Shown here in pieces: positions 21,701 through 33,700 of a DNA stretch of 64,000 bases. The notes beneath the pieces were generated by a model that worked only from the letters and a program-made list of their open reading frames with translations, was not told the DNA's origin and did not search any database. Both the position numbers and the translations under genes were made by a program. The stretch is taken from positions 1 through 64,000 of the forward strand of contig JAGVSM010004994.1 in NCBI GenBank assembly GCA_022494885.1, given 5' to 3'. Within the stretch, counting starts at the first letter, position 1. Every line of letters starts with the position of its first letter. The DNA comes from Micrasema longulum (Eukaryota; Arthropoda; Insecta; Trichoptera; Brachycentridae).

Positions 21701-24700
21701 GGCAGGCTATGTAAAGAAAAATCATCATGAAATCCGAGTAACAGTAAATAAACATTGATATAGACCGAAAGTACCGCTGTGCCAAATCCATCAATTCTAT
21801 AATTTCTCGTTTAAAAATAATTATTGTGAACGCGTCTATATTTCAATAAATACCGTTCGATTTATTAGTCACCAACAAGGACCCGAATTGCGCCTTTCGC
21901 AAGGGTCGCTGAAGGTAATAAAAGTCCGTTCGCCCAGGCAATCGGGAGCCTATTGTTCTTGCCGAGAAGGTACCCCCAAGAACCGGCCACATGTCAATAT
22001 TTGTGAAGCTCAGGACACTTTTAAAAACGCGAATAATAATAGTTTAAAATAATATTTATATTTTTAAATTTTAAAATCCAAATCACTTTATTTACATAAA
22101 CAATATATTTATATTTTACAATTTTTATGAAAATTATAACGGCGACCATCACGCCGTTTCCCCGTAAAAGTAGGTAGAGAGGATGGAACGCCACGTCACT
22201 CTATCTCAGCATATAGACTTCGCTTCTTCTACCTTCATACCTATTCTCGTGCACGCTCGCCGATTATTCCGATTCTTATCATAAGTTAATTATAAGACTA
22301 GGTTAATTTAATATTTAAGTTTAGTAGAATAAGTTTTAAGAACACCATTTGGCGGGGAAGACGGAATTCGGCGGGAAAAGAAGACCGCCCCAACCGAAGC
22401 GTGCGCCCGCCAATCAGAGCGACGAGACCAACCGGGAAGGGGGGACGTCTAAAAGATGATAAAAACCGTGACGCCCGCTTCCCGGACTCTCTTTCTACGG
22501 AAACTCTCTTCCACTTAAACTCTCTTTCTACGGGAACTCTCTTCTACGAACTCTCTCTCTTCTGCGGACCCGCGAGCCGAACTCTCTCTCCGGACTCTCT
22601 TCTCCTGCGTCAGTTGACCTCAAGGGTCACGGGCGGGTGCCTTGCCATCCCCGTGGCCCAGTCAGCAGCCCAGTCAGCAACCCAGTCAGCAGCCCAGTCA
22701 GCAGCCCAGGAGAGAAGCTACCGCGCTGGCTAACCAGCCCTGAAGCCGCAGCCCGGACGCTACCGCCTACGACGTACCCCACGCGCTCACGTCGCCGCAC
22801 CACGGTGACGCAGCCCACGCGCCTACGCGCCCACGCGCCCAAGCGCCCACGCGCCCACGCGCCCACGCGCCCACGCCGCTGCGCTCATGACGAGCCGCCC
22901 ACGTCGTGCGTCCCTCCACGCACCCGACGTCACTTCTCATGCCCCGCCATGGGACAGGAACCCACGCCGCCGCTCATGACGAGCCGTCCTCGCGGCACAT
23001 CTCACCGCAGCTGGACGCCGCCGTCCCAGCTACCCCTGTCGCCGCAGCCAGATGCTGGCTCCCCCTACGATGCACCACGCCGCCGCCCACATCGCGTCCT
23101 GTGCCCACGCCGCACGCCAGGGACCCACGCCGCCTTCGCGTCACCACGCCGCGCGCCGCATCAGGGCGTCAGGTTATTTTTAAGTTTATGGTTTAAGTAG
23201 GTTAAGTCTAATTCTAAGTTAGGTTAGATATTGTTTATAATTTATTTTAAATACATTTAATATCCACAATTATCTTTATTCCTTTCTTACCCCTCCACAT
23301 TGACATAATTAAACTGAATGCAACTTTAATTTAATTGTTATTCTTTACGGATAACTGGCGCCCGACTAAACCAAACGTCTCTCACTCTCTTAATAATTTT
23401 TTTTTTTTTTAACTATAACTTTTATTTAATTATATATATATTTTTAATTTTTAATTACCTTTTTCGAGGTTGTCAACATATTTGTCTTAAGAGTGAAACA
23501 TAATAAAATACCTGTAGTTCCATGGCGTCCCAGTCGAGGGGAGAGCCGGGCGGCTCGTCCTCGTCCTGCTCCAGCAGGCCGGCCAGCTGCTGCAGCAGCA
23601 GACGGGCGGCTCCGCGCAGGCTGTGCGCTGGCGCCGCGCCGCCCAGCAGCTCCGCTCGCGCGCGCCGTCCCGCGCCCGCCAGCGCGCCGCCCACCACCTG
23701 GTAGTACGCCAGGTTGTACAGCGCGCGCACCATGCAGGTCAGGTACGCTGCCGGAATACAAAGGTCCTATTACAGCATCCTACTTAAATATTTAAGTACG
23801 AGTTGGAGAAGAAAGAGGAATTGCGGATGGGTATTAAGAGGGTGTTTTGAATATGAACGAAGAGGTAAATAGTGTAAAAAAAGACCAAAAATCTCCGCAA
23901 TGCGGGAATAATACAGTTCAGTGTTTTTTGTTAAATTGTGACTTTTTTCACGTTGAAAATCCACACCGCCCGTGACAAAATAGGCGAGAAGAAGAATCGG
24001 TCGCGTACCTTGCTGCAGGTGGAGGGGCATCAGCAGCAGGAAGTGCAGAAGCACGGCCACCGGGTCCTTGAGCAGCAGCGGCAGCTCGCGGCCGCCGCCG
24101 CCGTCCGGGGAGCCGGGCGGCGCCGGGCTGGAGCGCCCCCCGCCCTTCACCAGCGAGCAGGACGCCCCCGCGCCCTCGTCCTCGTCCAGGCCCGTCAGCT
24201 GCTCCAGCCAGGGGGCGGCGGTCCACTGCGCCAGCACGCGCGCGTGCTTGCTCAGCACGTGGATCAAGGGAACTGCACCAAAAGTAATAACACTCCGTTA
24301 GTCGTGTCTTAAGCATTTCAAAAGTTTAAAAGTTTTGTGATTAAAGACACATACAAGTTATGTGCAGCATCAGGCACGATATCCAGTTTTTTAACCCTCT
24401 CTTCCCGGTGATGTGTACCCAGGACACATCGCATCTAATAACTTTAATGTCTCTATAAATATAATAAACATTGGGGTTAAAATTTTTGGTGTTCCTCCGG
24501 TCCAACAACCCCTGGTACATGCTGCATTAGTTCTATTTTAATCAACTGCCCCTCTATACAGGGCAACCACCCCTTCCAGCAACTGCCGTTCAGTATACGA
24601 GACTACCCACGGTTAATATATTGAAGGTTTAAATAAATAAAACCAGTAGGCATAGAATTAAGAATAGTCCATAACGAGCGTAGAATCATATTTGAATACA

Positions 24701-27700
24701 TCGAATTGTGCCCAAAAAACCCCTCACTTTACCCCACTTTCACCGCGCGCACGCGTGAAGTCGCCACGTAATGTTGCCAGATCGCGAAAAATATAATCAT
24801 AATACAAGTGTATTTTGTATGTATTTTATTTTAAAAAGCAATTTGTTAATTTCTATAAAATTTTATTGTAAATAATGCGGAAACATGATTGACACAACAG
24901 AATAGATTAGTAAAGGGTCATTTAATAAGAGTAATTGAATTAATGAACTTTGAACTTAAAAATTTAAACAAATTTTATTTTACATAAAGCGGATATTTTT
25001 ATGTCATGTTAAATAATATTTGATGCCATTATGTTTTAAAGATAATGTCGGTCAAATATCTACCACGGCATTGTTTAATCCGAGAGGTCCAATTTTCGTT
25101 AGTTCTTTCATTAGATGAGAAAAGTATTGTAAAATTTTTGACTACCCTGGCAACACTAACAAAATATCAATTTTGTTTTCCTTAATCTGACAGATAAAAA
25201 ATAATTGAATTTTTAAGTAATGCATTTGCTACTTACGCATGAAATGTGATCCCATCCCGTTTCTTTTTTATCCCAGCAGTATTTCTACACTTTAAAACGA
25301 CACAACACGGCATAGTTGAATTCAAATCGGGAGTTGGATACTGAGCGACGTCTACAAAGAAACTGATTGTCGAAAACTACTCCTTTATGAGTAGTTTAGT
25401 CGCCTTCTGTTTGATGCGCGTATGCGGTTTCTGGACTATTCTGAATTCTATGCCAGTAGGTAAATAAAGAAAGAAGTATCACCGATGCAGTCAGGGCGGG
25501 GCTTGTACCGGGGCAGCGTGGTGGCCAACGAGCCCCCGCGCTGCACCAGCTCCGCCTCCAGGTTGGCGCGCGCCACGGACGCCACGAACAGGAACAGCGC
25601 CTGCAGGCCGGGCATCCCGCCCGCCGGCGGCTTGAAGCGCAGCGCCGTGCTGTTGATCATGTCCTCCATGGCCTTGGCGATGGCCTCCGACAGGCTGGTG
25701 GGGGCGGCGGGCGCGGCGGCGGCTCCGCGCAGCGCAGCCAGCGCGTCGGCCGGCGGCGCGGCGCGGCGGCGCCGGCGCGCGCGACCCTGCCCCGGCGCCA
25801 GCGGCAGCACCGAGTTGGCCAGCTGGCGGCACACGGGGCACAGGAACTCGCCGCGGTCGATGTGCAGGTTGTGCGGCCGCTGCGGGTTGGTGAGCGAGCG
25901 CAGGTACGCCTGCAGGCACGCCAGGTGCACGTGGTGCCCGCACGACTGCACGTGCACGCCGCCCTCCCACCCCACGTTCACCGACACCAGCCACGATTCC
26001 TGCAAATAAAAAAAAAATTTACAGAGAAGGAAAACATTTTCGAGAAGGGAATATGGAAGTCTAGGCCTTTCCAGGGCGTATGACCTGTCTTTTGTGTAAC
26101 AGCAATCACAATTCTGCATATCCATATTTTGTCAATTCTTCTATCTACAAACATTTGGACATATACATATAGAATATTGTCAATTCCAACATTCACCATT
26201 TGCCGTAAACCAAGTTACAATTCTTCAGTTTTTAATTTACTGGAATATGAAACCATTTATCGCCATAACGTCCGAGTACGGATCGAACGGGTAATTGAAG
26301 GTGGAACTCACGCTGTCAAAGTGCTGGTCCATGTCATGGTGGCGCCGGAAGTGATGCGCGGCGAGGGTGGCGTCCCGCGCCGGCAGCTGCTTGGCCCTCT
26401 CGGCGTCCGTCAGGGCCAGCGAGGCGCGCTCCGCATCCCTCCGCCGGTGGCCCACCACTGAGCTCGACTGGAATACAACATTATTATTGCAAGCGGCTTT
26501 TAAATCAGGTACACATTTTGCCTGGGGTAAATTGCTCAAGTCTGAAACAACTCTGCTGTAGAGGATTTTTTCGGGCGTTGAGACAGAATTAGATTTTTTT
26601 GACAAAACATTTATTGGACCAAAATAACATCACAAACAAAACATAATATTTAAGGTGTTACATAAGGACAACACGTCAGACTGGGAACTCTCGAACAATA
26701 AATGGCTCGATATTGTGAATGCGTAATACTCTCCAATAGCAAGAGTATTTACCTAAAGTCTTAGTTTCTCCAATGTGAAAGATGTCAATCTTTAATACGA
26801 TCACATTCAGCTGCCTGACTGCTCTTCCGATCGGCATAAGCAGAGGCAGGTTGATTATGGAAGCCGGGAGGTAAAACAGTCTGCGCGGACGCTGTCGGAG
26901 ATATCCTTGGGGAAAATAAAAATTGATAATCTCCAAAATGGCTGGGTTTTCGATATAACCTCTTCATCAGTCTGTAAAAATGGATCAGTGTGAACCAATC
27001 CCTTCTAAATTGCAAACTGTCGTTCCCCAGCATGTCCAAGGGGCATGGTAAAACTACCATGTAGAAATAGTTTCCAGGAAAAACTCCGCAAATGGGCGTT
27101 GCGTCTCGAGTCTCCTCTCTTGCCGTCATTTTTTCAATAATATTATCTTTATAGCGTGTAATATACTATAGTAAGGATTTTAATAGCACATCTTTGGACT
27201 TTCTGCAGTAGAATTGTGTATATTTTATTTTCTAAAGTAGCTACTCCATACACGTGTAGGATTGTCGCTTGTTGATGCAGGAGCTCCTACCCCAGTTGAA
27301 GATGCGGTTATGATTCGATGCATTTATTACATGTTGAATAATATAATACAGAATTGGTAATCGAGCTATCCGAACTGAACTCTATTAAAGTACTCCGTGT
27401 CTGAAATGAACCTACTACCGGTGGTACCTGAGGGTGCTACTGCTCTTGTAGTAGTTTATCTTCTATTCCCCATATTATCAGCAATTTGACATCCCGTGCT
27501 AGGCAACAGGTATTTTGATGTTCTTATCATTTTATTGTTTGGGTACAGAAAATGCACATTTCACCTTCTACACTGACCTTAAGATGGTAGCAGATCAGGC
27601 GTCAGTGGGCATCGGTGTCCGGGAGAGTCCTACGCACGGTACCCATACTCCAATAGTGGTATAATATAAGTTTTTAAAATTTGAAAAAAATGCTGGGGTA

Positions 27701-30700
27701 AATCCAAATGCCAACCTAATCAAAATTAAAGGGAATTTAGTTAACCTGTAAGAGAACAACCAATCCTATGGGATTGGCCTCTGTGCTGGGGGAAGTCGTG
27801 TTACAGATAATGCAGTCGTATTCCTTCTCCAGAACACACTCCTCTTCTTCCTGCCACTCCATTCCGGCTCCTTCTGCAACATCAATATACATACAATGAT
27901 TACTTATTACGTGTGTCCTATCACTTTATATTTCGGGATGGCTGATGCGGACATTTAGTATTTGCGAATGTATTTTCTATTTATTGGTTTTGTTTAGTAT
28001 CGTCATCATAAATTTTATTTTATTTATTTTGAATACAAACAGATGTACAGGTTAAATTAATATTTAAAAAAAAAAACTATATAAAATGTATACATAGTAG
28101 GGCCTGCCATCCAATTATATGTATTTACTAAATAATAAAGCGACGACGGCTTAAAGTTTAAACTATAAAAATAATAAATATACTATATATTAAAATAAGA
28201 TAAATATGGACAAAACAAGGAGATAGTGGAAAAGAAATTGATAAGGAGTGGTAAAGGATGATTGAAGGAAAGTGAGAGTGGAAAATTGCATTTGATTTAA
28301 TGATTTAATGAATTATGAATGAAGAGCATGAATCAAGCCTATTAATTATCTTCTGTACATATTGTATGGAGTGTTAAATATATCAAGACTATTAAAATCT
28401 TTGTTAAATGTTTCACATATACGAGGGATCGTAGAATGTTTCCGATGATTAGTTTTAATTTTACGAATATAGAAAATATCAGAGAGTCTAGTTGGCCTGG
28501 AGGGGACACGGTAAGCAAGTAGATTAATGAGTTCCGAGGAATGGAATTAATGTAATAAAAAGTAATAAATGCAGTATGTATTGATAATCTATCACATGAA
28601 GGTAAGATGATCAGCCTCAGGCTTCAGGTGCCAGTCGAGGAACATAAAATATTATTAATTAATGTAAGTAAATATTAGTATATAACCACTTACCGACTTT
28701 TTATGTCTACCGGTTTCGAGATGTTTATTTGTTTAAATTTAATGTTGTGCACACAGTGCTATGTTAATATAAATCTAGACAATATTACGAACAAAAAATA
28801 AACCTAACACAGCACCAATTACGTACACAACACAATATATGAAACAACTATCTAACAGTACAACAAGATGTAAGAAGAATTTGTGCTTTGTGTGAATTTA
28901 CTAGTGATTGTGTTTTTATTGTTGTGAGTATGAAATGTAGTGCGTGGAGTGAGGTGTATGGAGTGATGTGTATAAGATGTGGTGTTTATGTAGTGTGTAT
29001 TCTGGTAGTACATAGTTTAGTATTAATTGATTCTGTTTATTTTCAAAGAGGCTAAATGAAACTAATATTACAGTAACTTTAAACTTTGAAGTAGGGCACA
29101 CATAAGCAAATTCCCTTATGTGTTCCCGTCTCTTCGTCGGGACACTCGCTACACCAACATGCAAATGCTAAAATACTCTTTCACCTTTACCATTGAACAA
29201 CACAGAGGTGTACCGATGACAATGCGATACGTGCCTATCAAGATACATTGGGAGACGTCGCATAGCTTTAATATTCGCATTAAAGGACACATGAGATGCT
29301 TAAATAATTTAAAAACACAGATTTTGCGATTTCAAAAGATATATGAGTTAAAATTTTAGATTAAAAAAAGCTTTGAAAAATAATATTCCACTAATAAATA
29401 ATTAAATATCTTTTTAATATAGCCCACTTTTTGATTTAGTTGCCTTCCAATCTTCAATTAAAGACAAGAATTATACGAGATTAAATAAATAAATAGTATT
29501 CACCTGTCTCCATGGCCTGCTTCATGAAGGCGTTCTGCCGCGAGGCGAAGTCCTGCATGAGCGTGCGCTGGCGTTCGCGCGCGCGGCGCGTCCGCTCCTC
29601 GCGCTCCCGCTGCTCGCTGCCTTGTGCTCCACTACTACCTTTCGGCGCTGCCGCTGACTTCCTGGCGCGCACGGCGCCCACGGCCGCCGCGCACCCGGCG
29701 TCCAGCGCGCACAGCTTGCGCAGCACCAGGCCGATGAAGTACGGGCCGTCACCTGTCCGGGTTTACTTGTTACGTCAGCGATAAAAACTTGTTACGTAAT
29801 TATTTATTTAACTATATTATACTATCTCAAACCTCCCTATTCTAATAAGTAACATATCTAAACCACCCGTGCATTAAAATATTTTGAGTTTATCCAAATG
29901 TCTGTAGACAATATACTGGATTTCATCCCCCAGGGCAGTGGTCGGCGAGCCGCATGTAGCTCTTTAGCCACTCGAGTGCGGCCAAGTTTCACTCTTCGCT
30001 TATTCTGTCAACGGGTTCTAATGAAGAACTTTTAGGATTATTACCACTGAAAAGTCGCGGCGAGGATATTGCAAACGCTGTCATTAAATGGACAGAGAAA
30101 CATCATCTTACACTCAATAAAAACATTTGAGTTTGTAAGTGAAAATTCTTGATGGAAGTTCATTGTAATTTAATATATAAATAAAAGACGAGCGATACTT
30201 TAATCCACAAATTTGGAATATCCAGTGACCGGTTTCATCGCTTTTGCGACATCTTCGAGACTGGTATCTTTATTAAAGAGTTAAATGTATTTATACAAAA
30301 CAGAGGATAGATAATTCAAAGTTAAGGATAGATAATTCAAAGTTATATATAAGTAAATTAAATAAAGTTATTTTTATCTTAAGGATCATTATCAAATTAT
30401 TTTTTTCTTCCGGTTAACTAATAAGTTAAGCGATGAAACCGGTCACTGGATATTCCAAATTTGTGGATTAAAGTATCACTAGTCTTTTATTTATATAATA
30501 AATTACACTCAATACATAAAATTGTTTCAATTTCAACAGATGGGACAAAAAGTGTGACCGGAAAGAGAAAAGGTTCTGTTTCTATCATCACTAGATACTC
30601 GTTTATCGTTGCATCATTCACCAAGAAGCGCTTTGTGCGAAGACATCTCATCTCTCAATATTTTGGATTGGTAATCAAGATTGTCAACACAATTGGTCAA

Positions 30701-33700
30701 TTATCGCCAATTCAAAGAATTCTTTCAACAAATCTTCTACCACATAATAAAGTCCATTGGCTTTCAGGAAACCTTTTTATACGAAAATAAATTTGGCTGG
30801 CTGACAAAGAAATCTTAATTCTTGTACCGCTGATTTTTGGCTCTTTCGACTAATGAGTTGGCCGACCACTGCCCTAGGGAGTCATTAAGATTAACAATTT
30901 ACGAAGAAATATGGATGTTCAAACAAAGGCAAAATGATGCATGTTACACAGTGTGTAAAGTGGCCACTTAGCCAATGACAGGTCATAGGCCCTGTAAAGC
31001 TCCATTATCCATTTCTTAGTGGCGATTTCATAGTGACTGTATTTGCCCTTATGGGCAATGGAAGTAGGTTCTACACTTTTTAATGGAGAAGTAGACCAAT
31101 CCTCTTTGACGTTAATGTTCCTTTTGCAGCGTCAGGGTGGAATGTCTAGTAACTATAGTAATTGTCTTTGGCGATACGGGAGGTATTGAATAATTTTTAC
31201 ACGCATACATTAGTAAAACCATCGGTAACCTATAATTGAACATGTTTAGAAAAAAAAATGTACGCATATTCTATTTTTCATTTATTTTGTAGATAAAATT
31301 GAAGATAGTTGATAACTTCCCATTGTAATCACGGGCCCTGGTTTTGTACGGGACTTTACAATCACCGGAAAAGCTGCGCATCACAATTATCTTATAATTC
31401 TCACCATCATCTTTCCAAAGAATTTTCTAATCTAAAAACCTATTTGGAATGACAGCACAAAATATAGCGCTTATTTGGGTATTTGATGGGGTGGTAATTT
31501 TAACATAGCATACACTAGATTCATAACTCTTGCGTGACGTGTTAAGGAAATTGTCTGGTAAGATTAAGATACTCTCTACCGATTGCTCGAAGTCTCTCTC
31601 TTACACGGTAGCTCGATCGTTTCGAGATCTAAACACGGCGGAGAAATTGAGATGACAAGGATAGCGAGTCGGGAGATAGAAGCCAACAGACCTATCCTGT
31701 TCTCGCAAGGCGGCGGCCCCGAGTCCCCTTCCGCAGGTGCGGGGGCCGGGGCAGGGGGCGCGCCGCTGTCGTCCTCCAGACTGAAGCTGTCGAGGCAGCC
31801 CGACAGCTGGGAGTGAAGCTTGAGCAGCAGCGAGATGATGGACTCGTTCACGGGGACGGTGTCGGGGTCTCCCTGTCCCGGGGGCGCCTGCAATATCCGC
31901 ATTATGCACATGTACTCACTGTTTTATGAAGAAACATATATGTACAAGAAGCTGAACATAAAACTATGTAGCGAAGATAAACGGCAATAAAATAATGGTT
32001 TATGATATATTCAATAATATGACTAGCTTATAAGACTGACTTTATAATACGTAGTCTTGCTGTTTTAAGCGATCAGCTTAAAGCTGATATTTTTGTATCT
32101 ATCAACCACCTTATCGATCGATTTAAAAATATGTAAAAATAAATAAAAAAGTGATAAAAACAAAAAATGATATGTGTATGTAAGTACTCAATATACAAAC
32201 ATACATATATGATTACTTGAGAGTATTAGAAGCAAATTTAGAAATCTCCACCAAAAATGGAAAATTAGTTATTGATGCCAACGTAAACTAAAATAATGGT
32301 ATGCATGAAAACCTACCTACCAAATAATAGCATAATTCAAAACCATTTCTAAATCTTGCAAAGGTGTTTTTGTAACCTGAATTCTGCAAATTTTTGCATA
32401 ACACGCACATTGAACAGTAATAAGCATATTTTTCCCATTAACCTGTCTAAAAATCTACAAATCACATATAAAATTCTCATGTATGTAGCGAGTGACAGTC
32501 GGCTTACCGCGATGGGTTTGGCTCGGTGCTTGCTGGGCAGGGGGCGCAGTCGCGGGGGCGGCGTAATAGGCGGGGGCACGGGCTGCACGCGTGCGTACGG
32601 CAGGCACAGCGCCGCGCCGCCCGCCGCTCCCGCACCCGCGCCCCCGCTGCCCCCCGGCCCGCTCTCCACGGGGAACACCATGGACACTGGAACACGAACG
32701 ACACCTTTAATGACCCTACATTAGTGACGCTACCGGTAAATGGTCGTGTGGGTTATGATCGGTGCGGTACCTTCGTGGGTGGTGGAAACGAGGCTCATGT
32801 CGCCGGGAATAGCTACAGCCATCTGCGTGTTGTCTCCTTCGTCGGACTCCGCCGGCGGGAGGGCCAGTTGGTACGCTTCCTCCTGGGAAAAATAGAAATT
32901 GCGCATAGTAAAATGTATGTGATGCAAAGGGTGCTTTATCTACTTGTTTTATATTGTATCACATCATGTGTTGATAATTAATTAAGCGTATCACAGATGC
33001 CTCGAATCCCGAGATAATAATTACCTAGTTAGATGGCATAATGTGGTAATGGCTTTTCTATTACAATAAAACTCATAAAACAAATGTTGAATGAAAATAA
33101 GGTCTGTAAATGCCTAGATCCCTAATCGCAAAGTTACCAATATTCTTATATGGCGCAGAAACATGGACAGTTAAACCAAGCGAGCGGGAGAGGATAGATG
33201 CCTTCAAGATGTGGTGTTGGCATCGTATGCTGAGAATACCATGGACAGCCAGAAGAACAAATGCCTCCATATTGGAGGAACTCAATGCAAAAGTTCGCCT
33301 ATCGACCGTATGCTGCCAATGTATTCCGCAGTTCTTCGGACACATAACTAGACATGACCCAGAAAATAATAATCACGGGCAGTGTGCAGGACGAAGAAGC
33401 AGAGGCAGAGCTGCAGCTCGATGGATCGACCGGGTGAAAACATCATCACGGGCGACCCTATATGGAGTTGCGGAGAGGGCGCAGAGCCGTGAAGAGTGGA
33501 GACGCTTTGTCAATGGAATGGCTGGGGAGAGAAAGATCGACAGAGAATAAGAAGAAATGCTTAAACTTCCATATACCTTTCTCCAGTGTTTTCCCTCTCT
33601 GTTGCAATAAATTTCAATACATAAGATAATGCATCATTTTGTTCTTTAAGGCAAGATGATAAGTTTATGGTGTCAGTGCCAGAACGGAGATTATATTTCT

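Larger units (their letters stand above)
22140..23400 (+). mobile_element. LTR-like block with downstream primer-binding-site-like sequence
   Basis: A very GC-rich block (about 22330-23170) is followed by an AT-rich end with polyadenylation-like sequence and then TAACTGGCGCCCGACTAAAC at 23353-23372. TGGCGCC is the usual start of a lysine-tRNA primer site just after a retroelement 5' LTR. The second LTR and gag/pol are not seen, so it would be a truncated or solo element. The boundaries are uncertain. Confidence 0.5.
29880..31020. repeat. Dispersed MITE-family copy split by a hAT insertion
   Basis: The left piece (about 29890-29930, TTTATCCAAATG ... GGATTTCATCCCC) and the right piece (30877-31010, GAGTCATTAAGATTAAC ... 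CAATGACAGGTCATA) match consecutive parts of the uninterrupted copy at 41175-41350. This identifies the target of the next entry. Confidence 0.75.

Noticed and set aside
22656..22877. Repeats as a CRISPR or satellite array
   Set aside because: Units of 8-12 bp with no spacers and few copies; simple tandem repeats.
22637..23200. A 187-codon proline-rich plus-strand frame
   Set aside because: It lies in the GC-rich LTR-like block with tandem repeats; stops are scarce there by composition, and no domain is visible.
23938..24316. Overlapping long frames on both strands
   Set aside because: Shadows of GC-rich UBR3 exon 20; only the frame giving [13 protein letters not shown] fits the family and the splice phases.
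25485..26009. Long plus-strand frame of 174 codons
   Set aside because: Antisense to the UBR3 RING exon.
29120..29359. A 79-codon plus-strand frame
   Set aside because: No recognisable domain, AT-rich intronic setting, no start or termination context; not called as a gene.
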